Shown here one piece after another: positions 19,949 through 29,021 of a stretch of DNA of 64,000 bases (position 1 is its first letter; every line of letters begins with the position of its first letter). Location of the stretch: NCBI GenBank assembly GCA_013216015.1, contig JABSOI010000029.1, positions 1 to 64,000 on the forward strand. Reading direction: 5' to 3'. Made by a program: the position numbers and the translations under genes. The stretch is from Alteromonadaceae bacterium (GTDB lineage: Bacteria; Pseudomonadota; Gammaproteobacteria; Enterobacterales; Alteromonadaceae). The notes under the pieces are model-generated. The model had not been told where the DNA came from. It saw only the letters and a list, made by a program, of their open reading frames with translations, and did not search any database.

Positions 19949-20683
19949 ATGCATCAATCTGATACCGACCTTATTTTTTCCCAGCGACACGGCCAAATTA
20001 AAGACTTTGCATTTGACGCACAGGTTGTTGAAGTTTTTCCTGATATGATCAAACGTTCAGTACCAGGTTACAATACCATTATTGATACTATTGGTCGTCT
20101 TAGCCAACGCTATGTTACTGATAACACCAACGTATACGATTTAGGGTGTTCATTAGGTGCGGCAACATTAGCAATGAGAAAAAACATTACCGCCGGGGGA
20201 TGTAATATTATTGGTGTAGACAATTCTGCCGCGATGGTTGAACGTTGTAAAATGCATGTGAATGCTTTTAAAGGCCAAACACCTGTTAATATTGAAGAGG
20301 CTAACATATTGGAATTCCCATTAGTTAATGCTTCGATGGTAGTATTAAATTTCACTTTACAGTTTATAGAACAAGAACAAAGACAGACTTTGATTAATAA
20401 AATAGGGGAAAGTTTATCTTCGGGCGGTATATTTGTATTGTCAGAAAAAATATCTGACAATGATGATGTTTGTCAGGATTTATTGGTTGACCTTCATCAT
20501 GACTTCAAACGAGCTAATGGCTACAGCGAATTGGAAATAGCGCAAAAACGAACTGCACTGGAAAATGTAATGCGCACCGATACCTTGGCAGTTCACACCC
20601 AAAGATTAAAACAGGCCGGGTTTAGTCACATTACCCCCTGGTTTCAATGCTTTAATTTCTTTTCACTGGTTGCAGTAAAGTAA
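19949..20683 (+). CDS. cmoA: Carboxy-S-adenosyl-L-methionine synthase CmoA
   Basis: A 244-aa Rossmann-fold SAM-binding enzyme with the motif I variant [15 protein letters not shown] (residues ~62-76) and the [10 protein letters not shown] acidic loop. It converts SAM and prephenate to carboxy-SAM, the donor CmoB needs. The start ATG is followed by the usual family N-terminus (DLIFS...IKDFAFD...VAEVFPDMI-type sequence). It is the first gene of a two-gene unit with cmoB, 34 bp apart, divergent from aspS. Confidence 0.97.
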   Translation: MHQSDTDLIFSQRHGQIKDFAFDAQVVEVFPDMIKRSVPGYNTIIDTIGRLSQRYVTDNTNVYDLGCSLGAATLAMRKNITAGGCNIIGVDNSAAMVERCKMHVNAFKGQTPVNIEEANILEFPLVNASMVVLNFTLQFIEQEQRQTLINKIGESLSSGGIFVLSEKISDNDDVCQDLLVDLHHDFKRANGYSELEIAQKRTALENVMRTDTLAVHTQRLKQAGFSHITPWFQCFNFFSLVAVK

Positions 20684-20717
20684 TTGCAATATGATTAATT
20701 AAGTAAAGATTAAACAA

Positions 20718-21683
20718 ATGACCTCTTTTAATAAATTTTATCAAAAAATTGCCGCTAATAAGTTAAGTCACTGGCTCGATACCTTACCAGCACAATTAAC
20801 ACAGTGGCATAAAAAAAGTCTTCACGGCGAATACGCACAGTGGCAGAAAACACTGGATGCTTTACCGCAAATACAAGCTTCAACAATAGATTTAACTTCC
20901 AGCGTAACTGTTGAAGCAAGTAAAGAAATAAGTACGGGTGAATATAAACGTCTTGAACATTTACTGAAAAAATTCAAGCCATGGCGTAAAGGGCCATACC
21001 ATATTCATGGTCTTCATATTGATACAGAATGGCGTTCTGATTTTAAATGGGATCGTCTGGTACCCCATATCAGTGATTTAAAAGATCGATATGTTTTAGA
21101 TATAGGTTGTGGCAGTGGTTATCATTTATGGCGTATGCGTGGTGCTGGAGCTAAATTTGTCGTCGGCATAGATCCAACTCAGTTGTTTTTAATGCAATTC
21201 AATGCCGTTCAACACTTTATTAAAGACGATAACGTAAACTTATTACCTTTAGGTGTTGAACAATTACCCGAATTAAAAGCATTTGATACCGTATTTGCTA
21301 TGGGCGTTTTGTATCACCGTCGCTCCCCTATTGATTTTTTATACCAACTTAAAGGCCAATTAACTAAAGGTGGTGAACTGGTACTGGAAACTTTAATTAT
21401 TGATGGTGATGTAAATAGCGTACTAGTGCCCGGCGAACGTTATGCAAAAATGCGTAATGTTTGGTTTTTACCAAGTTGTGATGCTATGTGTGCCTGGCTG
21501 GAACGATGTGGATTTAAAAATGTTCGCGTAGTAAATACTGATATCACTGCATTTGAAGAACAACGTAAAACACAGTGGATAGATAGTGAATCATTACAGG
21601 ATTTTCTTGATCCAAACGATGCAAGTAAAACAATTGAAGGCTATCCGGCGCCAAAACGAGCAATTTTCATTGCCAATACCTAG
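20718..21683 (+). CDS. cmoB: tRNA U34 carboxymethyltransferase CmoB
   Basis: A 321-aa SAM-type methyltransferase fold with motif [16 protein letters not shown] (residues ~125-139) and the conserved substrate region KWDRLVPHI and [10 protein letters not shown]. It transfers the carboxymethyl group from carboxy-SAM to 5-hydroxyuridine-34, giving cmo5U in tRNAs that read four-fold-degenerate codons. It lies directly after cmoA, and length and order match the family. Confidence 0.97.
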   Translation: MTSFNKFYQKIAANKLSHWLDTLPAQLTQWHKKSLHGEYAQWQKTLDALPQIQASTIDLTSSVTVEASKEISTGEYKRLEHLLKKFKPWRKGPYHIHGLHIDTEWRSDFKWDRLVPHISDLKDRYVLDIGCGSGYHLWRMRGAGAKFVVGIDPTQLFLMQFNAVQHFIKDDNVNLLPLGVEQLPELKAFDTVFAMGVLYHRRSPIDFLYQLKGQLTKGGELVLETLIIDGDVNSVLVPGERYAKMRNVWFLPSCDAMCAWLERCGFKNVRVVNTDITAFEEQRKTQWIDSESLQDFLDPNDASKTIEGYPAPKRAIFIANT

Positions 21684-21763
21684 TTGGTTAATATCCTTAT
21701 AACTCTGGGGAAATAATATCAATTGTATTGGCTATGTACCAGTTAAGTGTGGCTATAATAGTT

Positions 21764-21876
21764 GTAGGATGGGTTAGCCAACGGCGTAACCCATCACATT
21801 TGGTGACCACCAAGCCGTTAACCACCTGATAAACTTATATTTTGATGGGTTACGCCTGCGGCTAACCCATCCTACG
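21764..21876. repeat. Paired REP-like palindromes in inverted orientation
   Basis: Two REP-like units face each other. The outer arms GTAGGATGGGTTAGCC and GGCTAACCCATCCTAC are perfect 16-bp complements, with inner hairpins at each end and ~48 bp between. The arrangement resembles a BIME. The rest of the 21684-22239 gap holds no gene I can support. Confidence 0.75.
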
Positions 21877-22239
21877 TGCTAAAATTTTGAGATGACAAAT
21901 AAACAGAGATAAAACAAATAGTTACGGCCGTAGAAACACTTAACCGGTACATAGTCAATTGTATTAAGTAAGTGTTTATCCTCACGAAAAACAGACCAGC
22001 TATTTATACTAATTGGCATTAATCAATAAAATTGGGTAATGTATTCACTGTATTTATTTTTAAATATCATGAAGCATTAAAATTTCACATAGTTTAAATT
22101 AAATTCAGCAGTTGAAACCACAGATAGAGCAACCTCAACTAGCTCACTCAACTTGGCGACAAATGCTATTTTCAATAAGATGAAACTAATTGGTATTGCT
22201 TGAATTAATTTTTATCTATGGACTATCTATGGGCTATAT

Positions 22240-23598
22240 ATGAATAAAACTTGGTTAAATCGCAGATTAACAAAAGTCTCAAAACGTCAGCATGATCACC
22301 GCAGTCCATTTCAACGTGACAGGGCTAGAATTCTTCATTCTGCGGCTTTCAGGCGATTACAATGCAAAACACAGGTTATGGGTAGCGGCCAAAGTGACTT
22401 TTATCGAACCCGGTTAACCCATTCACTGGAAGCTGCGCAAATTGGCTCTGGCATTATTGCTCAGCTGAGATCTAAATATACCAACGAATGTCAGTTACTA
22501 TTTCCAAATGATGACACATTAATTGAAGCTATTTGTTTAGCTCATGATATAGGTCATCCCCCTTTTGGACACGGCGGTGAAGTAGCCTTGCATTATATGA
22601 TGCGTGATTACGGAGGCTTTGAAGGCAATGGACAAACCTTCCGCATAGTGACAAAACTTGAAACTTTCAGTGAACACTTTGGCATGAATTTAACCCGTAG
22701 AACTTTACTTGGCTTATTAAAATACCCGCAAACGCTAGATAATCTCAATCATAGTAAACAAAGTGCCATTCCGGATAATTTCCGTCAACTTAAAGCCGCA
22801 GACTGGCACCCGCCAAAGGGAATATACACAGATGATATTGATGTGCTTAATTGGGTACTTGAGCCATTATCAGACCAAGATAAAGATTTATTTCAACAAT
22901 ATAGGGATTTTTCAAACGAGCATCCTGACAAACACCATAAAACATTATTCAAATCAGTTGATTGTTCAATTATGGAATTAGCCGATGATATAGCTTATGG
23001 TATTCATGATCTGGAAGATGCAATTGTAACGCAAGTGGTTAGTCGTAATGATTTTGAACAAGGTGTAATTGATAAACTCAATAAAATAGACGAACCATGG
23101 GTACAAGAATATAGTAAAACACTAACCGAAAAATTATTCAGTGACCAACACCACAAACAAAAAGATGCTATTGGTGGTTTAGTCAATTATTTAATCACCG
23201 AAATAACACTACAAAAATTACCAGCTTCTGAGCATGGCGAATTTTCTGAAAATTTATTAAAATACAATGCTAAATTGCCGCCAATTCCCAAAAAGGTACT
23301 ACAGATATTTAAAGATTTTGTCTTTAAATATGTTATTAAACAAACCAGTATTCAACGAAATGAGTATAGGGGACAACAAATCGTCATGGAGTTATTTGAA
23401 GCAATTCATTCAGATCCTCTACGGTTATTACCCAAAAACAGTGCAAAACGTTGGCAAGCAGCAAAAGATGCCCAACAAAACCATCATCGCATTATCGCCG
23501 ATTATGTGGCCGGTATGACCGACGAATATGCAACTCGTTTATATCAAAGCTTATTTTCACCTCAAACAAGTAATATGCAACGGGATACGCTTTTTTAA
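22240..23598 (+). CDS. dgt: HD-domain deoxyguanosine triphosphatase (dGTPase)
   Basis: A 452-aa HD-superfamily enzyme. The N-terminus carries the family RDRARILHSAAFRRLQ and QVMG...YRTRLTHSLEAAQIG blocks; metal ligands include the His in LTHS, the HD pair in LAHDIGHPPFGHGG (residues ~106-119) and the Asp in ELADDIAYG (~246-254). The family hydrolyses dGTP to deoxyguanosine and triphosphate. Some members restrict phage by dNTP depletion, and this length and architecture resemble the Shewanella-type proteins credited with that role. It is a stand-alone gene flanked by REP-like and other repeats. The defensive role is inference from family knowledge. Confidence 0.9.
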   Translation: MNKTWLNRRLTKVSKRQHDHRSPFQRDRARILHSAAFRRLQCKTQVMGSGQSDFYRTRLTHSLEAAQIGSGIIAQLRSKYTNECQLLFPNDDTLIEAICLAHDIGHPPFGHGGEVALHYMMRDYGGFEGNGQTFRIVTKLETFSEHFGMNLTRRTLLGLLKYPQTLDNLNHSKQSAIPDNFRQLKAADWHPPKGIYTDDIDVLNWVLEPLSDQDKDLFQQYRDFSNEHPDKHHKTLFKSVDCSIMELADDIAYGIHDLEDAIVTQVVSRNDFEQGVIDKLNKIDEPWVQEYSKTLTEKLFSDQHHKQKDAIGGLVNYLITEITLQKLPASEHGEFSENLLKYNAKLPPIPKKVLQIFKDFVFKYVIKQTSIQRNEYRGQQIVMELFEAIHSDPLRLLPKNSAKRWQAAKDAQQNHHRIIADYVAGMTDEYATRLYQSLFSPQTSNMQRDTLF

Positions 23599-24361
23599 GC
23601 TAAATATTTTTAGTTGCAACAATATTCCCTGGAAGTGAAAGAAACACTGTGTTTCTGAGATCAAAGGGGTCAGAGTAGAATGGCACCGATCAAAGTGGTC
23701 AGAGTAATTGATTGTTACATTCCCGATTTACCGTCATACAGTTTTGGAGATTTCCTAAAATAAATTAATACGATAAACCAAATAACATCATAACCTTAAC
23801 AAAACTCCATCATACTGTCAGCCAAATTAACATCTCCCCAATAAACCTGACATATCCATCATGGTGAATATTTCCGCTATGATAGACGAGGGAATGAGCA
23901 AACACCTTGTTATTGGGGTTCGGGCATTCATTTTTTATCGGTCCATGAAGATTTTAATCCTTAAAATTCTGCATTATCTGTACCTGCTCAGAGGTTAGTA
24001 ATAATGCGATTGGACCGCTGATTTTCTTTGAGCTCATAGGCATAACCTTGGAATATATTGCACAGCAAAAAATTACTTTAGACGACTCCTGCCAAGAAGT
24101 ACTGAAACATCTTTATTATCTGTGGAAATTTGATATTAAGTTGGGAAGTTACAGTTAGTCGAAAAAATGAATTTGGTCAGGAGATTATTATTGCTCAATG
24201 TCCACAAAAAGAGGAAGAGAGGGAAAGAGAAAAAACAAGACATTGTTTGGTAAATAAAAAAGAACCAGAAAATTGGAAATTCCAATTCAATGATTCTCTA
24301 TTTTTGTTCGGCTTAAAAAACTTTTTTTCGGCTCAGAAAAGAATGGTTGAATGAATGTCGA
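23599..24361. other. Gene-poor gap between dgt and fadR
   Basis: A hairpin (AGAAACA-ctg-TGTTTCT near 23640-23656) and two direct copies of GATCAAAG(G/T)GGTCAGAGTA at 23659-23677 and 23688-23706 lie just after dgt; such motifs often accompany REP-associated transposase remnants. I see no intact transposase. A 74-codon frame at 24130-24354 has a composition unlike a protein gene. I recognise nothing else here. Confidence 0.5.
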
Positions 24362-25072
24362 TTATTCCGTCAATTCCTTCATTACGTCATCTTTAAGTTC
24401 ACCCCAAAGTTTTCCTGATTCTTTACCGTATTTACGTACTGCAAAAATGGCTTCATCACATTTATTTTCTTCGGCTAAATCAATCAACTTTTGATAGTAT
24501 GTTCTTGAAATTTCTCTTCCAGTAGGATGAGAAAAATAAAGACTACCAATACGTGAATATAATCCCCTGAAACCATTAAGAATTAATAGATAAATTGAAT
24601 TACCCGAAGCAACGACTAATTCTTTATTTAAATTATAATCAAACTCAGCAAAAGCTTCACCTGTATCTTCTACATCAAGATACGTTTTTAACAACTTGAT
24701 TGTTTTTTCCGGGTTATTTTTAATTGCTCCACGGACATATATAGCGCTGATATTAGTTCTGGCTGACAATAAATTATCGACTAAATCGGGGATACCTTCT
24801 TGATCTAACTGGGCAAGCGTTTCAAGAATGTTTAAACTTGATGTTTCCCAAAAATTATTAACTTTTGTTGGCTTACCATGTTTGATAGTTAACCAGCCAT
24901 CGCGTGCCAGACGCTGCAAGACTTCACGTAAGGTTGTTCTGGTGACACCGATTAACTCAGATAATTCACGCTCAGCAGGTAAAATAGAACCCGGTGGAAA
25001 ACCACCATTCCAAATAGATTCAACAATATACTGTTCAGCAAACCCAGCTGGACTATGTGCTTTAATAACCAT
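24362..25072 (-). CDS. fadR: Fatty-acid metabolism regulator FadR
   Basis: A 236-aa GntR-family regulator. Its winged-helix N-terminus (residues ~10-75) has [21 protein letters not shown] and [14 protein letters not shown], and a seven-helix acyl-CoA-binding domain follows. FadR represses beta-oxidation genes and activates unsaturated fatty acid synthesis, releasing DNA when long-chain acyl-CoA binds. A TGGT-N3-ACCA-like site ~40 bp upstream suggests autoregulation, and a perfect one lies before the acyl-CoA dehydrogenase at 48.2-50.0 kb. It is divergent from dsbB; the nhaB gene often found between them in relatives is missing. Confidence 0.95.
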   Translation of the reverse strand: MVIKAHSPAGFAEQYIVESIWNGGFPPGSILPAERELSELIGVTRTTLREVLQRLARDGWLTIKHGKPTKVNNFWETSSLNILETLAQLDQEGIPDLVDNLLSARTNISAIYVRGAIKNNPEKTIKLLKTYLDVEDTGEAFAEFDYNLNKELVVASGNSIYLLILNGFRGLYSRIGSLYFSHPTGREISRTYYQKLIDLAEENKCDEAIFAVRKYGKESGKLWGELKDDVMKELTE

Positions 25073-25112
25073 AAGGCTCCACGTATTTATTTTAAGTTCA
25101 ACAAATCATTTA

Positions 25113-25125
25113 CTGATTGTACCAG
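25113..25125. promoter_or_regulatory. Candidate FadR operator upstream of fadR
   Basis: CTGATTGTACCAG matches the palindromic FadR core CTGGT-N3-ACCAG with one mismatch, 41-53 bp upstream of the fadR start codon. The rest of the 25073-25417 gap is AT-rich promoter-like DNA. Confidence 0.45.
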
Positions 25126-25417
25126 AACATTAGAATGGCACAAGCGCATTAAAACTCATTAACACTTTATTTACTGTACATCTCTGATTTATCCATTAAA
25201 ACATGATCTATAACAATTTTAACGGAAAATTTCAAATATGCCCCAAATACTTAGAAATACAAGTTCAGAGTTTTAGTATAATTCATAAAAATTAACAATT
25301 AACCTAGTGTCTAACATTTATTTCTCTGTTATTAATATTTAAACGATTACTGAATTCTGTTATTTTTACTGCATATCGTCTTTAAATTTTAGTATTAAAC
25401 TTTAAAAAGGAACAAAC

Positions 25418-25936
25418 GTGAAATTTATTAGTGACCTTACGACCAGCCATCGCCCTTGGCTACTGTTGGCATTTAGTGCTTTAATTTTAGAAATTTCTGC
25501 ATTGTACTTTCAGTACGTCTTAGGCCTCGAGCCTTGTATCATGTGTATTTATCAACGTGTTACAATTTGGGGGATTTTCCTCGCTGGCGTAGTTGGCTTC
25601 ATTGGACATAAATGGGTGCTGGCTCGAATACTTGCCTACGGATTATGGGGTACAGGAGCTATTTGGGGAATTCTCATTGCTTTGGAACATGTTGAAATGC
25701 AAACTTCAACATTGTCTTTTTTGTATAGCTGTGAATTTATTCCTAACTTTCCAAGCTGGGCTCCTTTACATGAATGGATACCCGCTTTATTTGAAGCCAG
25801 AGGAACTTGCTCTGATATTGATTGGCACTTCATGGATTACAGCATGCCCCAGTGGATGATTGCGGTTTATAGTATATACGCTGCGCTATTTGCTACGGTG
25901 TTAATTAGTCGGTTAAGTCAAGAGAAAATGTTTTAA
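25418..25936 (+). CDS. dsbB: Disulfide bond formation protein B
   Basis: A 172-aa inner-membrane protein with four transmembrane helices. It has the two redox pairs of the DsbB family: Cys40-x-x-Cys43 in [10 protein letters not shown] in the first periplasmic loop, and Cys105/Cys131 in the second. It reoxidises DsbA and passes electrons to quinone; Arg47 next to the first pair is the quinone-site residue of the family. An AAAGGA precedes the start by ~7 bp. It is monocistronic and followed by palindromic elements. Confidence 0.96.
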   Translation: MKFISDLTTSHRPWLLLAFSALILEISALYFQYVLGLEPCIMCIYQRVTIWGIFLAGVVGFIGHKWVLARILAYGLWGTGAIWGILIALEHVEMQTSTLSFLYSCEFIPNFPSWAPLHEWIPALFEARGTCSDIDWHFMDYSMPQWMIAVYSIYAALFATVLISRLSQEKMF

Positions 25937-25963
25937 TTAGTGCAACTGGTTTTAGATAGGTCT

Positions 25964-26124
25964 TATACCCGTGGTCATTCAAGATGCAGGAATTTGAAGT
26001 GAATTTAAAAGTTTATCTAAAAGGCGCTTGATTGAGCAATAGCGGGCTATTGGGATTGAAAGCAACGCAGTAGATAATCTTTTAAAACGCTTCAAAACCT
26101 GCATTTTGAATGATTACGGGTATA
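25964..26124. repeat. 161-bp MITE-like palindrome
   Basis: The terminal repeats begin TATACCCGTGGTCATTCAAG and continue to a ..ATGCAGG end; 24 of 27 bases are complementary to the right end. Internal segments (TTGAAG.../...CTTCAA, TTAAAAG/CTTTTAA) also pair, so the whole element can fold into one hairpin. Its terminal TATACCC...ATGCAGG pattern is shared with the element at 44.4-44.6 kb. It is non-coding. Confidence 0.75.
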
Positions 26125-26139
26125 GATTAGAGAGTTAAA

Positions 26140-26178
26140 AATTTGTGAAAGTACTAAGCTATTGTACTTTCACAAATT
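26140..26178. terminator. Perfect 15-bp hairpin downstream of dsbB
   Basis: AATTTGTGAAAGTAC and its exact complement are separated by 9 nt. No good T run follows on either strand, so it may be a weak terminator or an mRNA-stabilising hairpin. Confidence 0.4.
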
Positions 26179-26285
26179 ACTGAAATGGTAAGATCTTTTA
26201 ATACTTCAATAGACAACAATTACTTATAAAGTAGCTAAACGATAAATTATAACGGCTAAATAACGATAGAATAACTTATTAATAA

Positions 26286-27662
26286 CTACAATAAAAAATA
26301 GTAACAGATCATCGCGATAATACCGGAAACAACAAAGCTTAAAACAAGCCCTTCCTTAACCATATCTTTTATTTCAATTTCACCAGTGCCATAAGCAATC
26401 GCATTAGGTGCAGTAGCAACAGGTAACATAAAAGCACAACTCGAACACATGGCTGCTGGTATCATAAATACCTTAGGATCATAACCGGACGTGCTTGCAG
26501 CTACCGCAAGAATTGGCATCAATAATGTTGCTGTTGCCGTATTGCTCGTGATCTCTGTCAGATATGTCACGACCAAACAAATCGTTAAGATCATTAAAAT
26601 CGCAGGTAAATCAGCTAAAGAAGTTAACCATTGTCCTAACATTTCACTTAAACCTGAAGCTACGAATCCTTTGGCAATAGCAATACCACCAGCAAATAAT
26701 AATAACATTCCCCATGGAATAGATTTGGCCGTATCCCAATCTAAAATACGTCCACCTTTACCGTTGGGTACAACAAACATTATTACGACCGCAAGCAATG
26801 CTACCGTGCTGTCACCAGCATAAGGCACATCAAACAATGTACTCCAGCCGCCGAATGGGTCCTTACGGGTGATCCATGCTAAAGCTGTCAAGCCAAATAT
26901 CAACAAAGTACGAATTTCTTCTTTACGCCATTTACCAAGTACCGGCAGCTTAATATCACAATTAAGTGAAACATTACGCGTTAACCACAATGCCATAATT
27001 GGCAAGGCAATCAAAACCACAGGTATTCCTATAGTCATCCATTGAAAAAAGCTAAACTCCTGTCCTGTATGTTCTTCATAGATCCCCATAAAAATTACAT
27101 TTGGAGGCGTACCTATCGGCGTGCCTATACCACCAACACTCGCTGAATAAGCAATACCAAGTATCAGGGCAACTTTTAATTTAGGATTATCAACATGACT
27201 CAAAATAGCTAATGCAATAGGTAACATGATCAAGGTTGTGGCGGTATTTGATATCCACATACTTAATAGTGCCGAGGCAAGCATAAAACCAAAGACTAAG
27301 CGTCTAGCACTAGATAGCCCGACTAATCGCACCATATAAACCGCTAATCTCTCATGAGAACCACTTTTTTCAAGCGACTTCGATAACATAAAAGCCCCCA
27401 TCAAAAGTAAAATAACGTGGCTTCCCAATGAAGATGCAATAGTTTTATGATCAACAATGCCAAAAAGTGGCAATAACGCAAATGGCACTAAAGATGTGGC
27501 AGGAATTGGAATAGCTTCACTAACCCACCATATTACCGTTAATGTAGTTATCGCTGCGGCTATAGCTGCTTTGTCTTGCAAACCTAATTGAATAAGAAAA
27601 AAATAACAACAAAGCGCTAGTAAGGGTCCAATAAAAATAAAATGCTGTTTTGATAAACTCAC
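26286..27662 (-). CDS. DASS-family (SLC13) sodium/anion symporter
   Basis: A 458-aa inner-membrane transporter with about 11 hydrophobic segments. The two family signature hairpins with SNTATT (residues ~144-149) and SNTATATLLMP (~376-386) hold the sodium and carboxylate sites, and GIGTPIGTPPNVIFMG supports the assignment. The family imports dicarboxylates or sulfate with sodium; the exact substrate cannot be read from the sequence. It is probably a single-gene unit upstream of nothing on its strand and 54 bp after sohB. Confidence 0.92.
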   Translation of the reverse strand: MSLSKQHFIFIGPLLALCCYFFLIQLGLQDKAAIAAAITTLTVIWWVSEAIPIPATSLVPFALLPLFGIVDHKTIASSLGSHVILLLMGAFMLSKSLEKSGSHERLAVYMVRLVGLSSARRLVFGFMLASALLSMWISNTATTLIMLPIALAILSHVDNPKLKVALILGIAYSASVGGIGTPIGTPPNVIFMGIYEEHTGQEFSFFQWMTIGIPVVLIALPIMALWLTRNVSLNCDIKLPVLGKWRKEEIRTLLIFGLTALAWITRKDPFGGWSTLFDVPYAGDSTVALLAVVIMFVVPNGKGGRILDWDTAKSIPWGMLLLFAGGIAIAKGFVASGLSEMLGQWLTSLADLPAILMILTICLVVTYLTEITSNTATATLLMPILAVAASTSGYDPKVFMIPAAMCSSCAFMLPVATAPNAIAYGTGEIEIKDMVKEGLVLSFVVSGIIAMICYYFLL

Positions 27663-27716
27663 AGTAACGATTTTCCTTTTCCTGTCAAACTGACATAAAA
27701 ATAATTCTATTTCCTA

Positions 27717-28763
27717 CTAACTAGGAAATATTTTGTTTCTTTGCATCAATTTACCCAACACACTTTCAACAGACATTGACATAGCCTTTGAAAATTTCTC
27801 AGCTAAACCTTTATGAGTGACATATTTAATCGCGATAACTTTTTTGTCTTTACTGGCGGAAAATAAATAATCATCGCTAGTTTGTATATCATCAACTAAT
27901 CCTAATTCTTTAGCTTTTAAGCCAAACCAATGTTCACCCGTGGCTACTTTCGAAATATCTAAAGACGGACGGTGTTCTGCAACAAACCCTTTGAATAACT
28001 CATGAGTTTCTTCAATCTCTTCAGTAAATTTTTTCCGGGCTTTGTCAGTATTTTCACCAAACATAGTTACTGTACGTTTAAATTCACCTGCGGTGAATTG
28101 TTCGAAATCAATATCATTTTTTTTCAAAATTTTATTGAAATTTGGAAGCTGGGCAATTACCCCTATAGAGCCTAAAATAGCAAATGGAGCAGCAATAATT
28201 TTATTCGCAACACAAGCCATCATATAACCACCGCTTGCAGCGACTTTATCAACCGAAATGGTTAGAGGAATGTTCCCTTGACAAATTCTATCAAGCTGAG
28301 ATGAAGCTAAACCATAGCCATGAACCATACCACCGCCACTTTCCAAACGAACAAAAACTTCATCTTGCTCAGTGGCAACCATCAAAATAGCGCTGATTTC
28401 TTCACGTAAAGAAACGACTTCTTTAGCGTCAATACTACCTTTAAAGTCTACGACAAATACATGTGATTCTTTGGGGTTTTCATCAGCACTTTTAGCAGAT
28501 TTTTTATCTGCTTTAGCTTTTTCCTTTGCTATTTTTTTATCTTCTTTTTCTTTTTGCTTTAATTCCTCTTTAGACAAAATGTGATGAATAATATCTTCTT
28601 CTACATCACGGAATTGCTCAGATAAATCGGTGATTTCCAAATCACCTTTTTTGGCATTTTGCTTCATAGCCGACGCAGCAATGCCTGCTATAATAGCAAG
28701 CACAGCTAAAACAAAAGTCACTGTTTTGGCTAAAAACAGACCGTATTCGTACAAAAATTCCAA
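27717..28763 (-). CDS. sohB: Inner-membrane peptidase SohB
   Basis: A 348-aa S49 (SppA-like) serine protease. One N-terminal transmembrane helix (~10-30) is followed by a Lys-rich charged linker (~50-95) and the protease domain. The nucleophile Ser sits in KVAASGGYMMACV (~residue 178), and FVRLESGGGMVHGYGLA is conserved. The general-base Lys should lie ~50 residues on (EFKRTVTMFGENTDKARKKF region). It probably faces the periplasm. The DASS gene follows 54 bp downstream, so the two could be co-transcribed. Confidence 0.93.
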   Translation of the reverse strand: MEFLYEYGLFLAKTVTFVLAVLAIIAGIAASAMKQNAKKGDLEITDLSEQFRDVEEDIIHHILSKEELKQKEKEDKKIAKEKAKADKKSAKSADENPKESHVFVVDFKGSIDAKEVVSLREEISAILMVATEQDEVFVRLESGGGMVHGYGLASSQLDRICQGNIPLTISVDKVAASGGYMMACVANKIIAAPFAILGSIGVIAQLPNFNKILKKNDIDFEQFTAGEFKRTVTMFGENTDKARKKFTEEIEETHELFKGFVAEHRPSLDISKVATGEHWFGLKAKELGLVDDIQTSDDYLFSASKDKKVIAIKYVTHKGLAEKFSKAMSMSVESVLGKLMQRNKIFPS

Positions 28764-29021
28764 AAGTTCACTCCTAAATTGTTCTTTTATTTTAATTTAA
28801 ATTTTACTAACACTGCTGATTCTACACTAATAATGCCAATTGTTTTAAGTAAGTTACCAAGTTATTTTCATTGCCTTTTGTGACAAAACTTTACCGATAC
28901 TGGCAACCTAAGTAGATATCATACTTAGATAAAAACATTATCACTGATTGCGCCAATATTTCAAAACATCTAATAATAAAGGTTAAAAATTGTGGTTTAG
29001 AACAATCATTAAGAATGATAG

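Noticed and set aside
24130-24354. 74-codon open frame between dgt and fadR
   Set aside because: Glu/Arg-rich low-complexity stretch from a purine-rich run, no homology pattern and a poor start.
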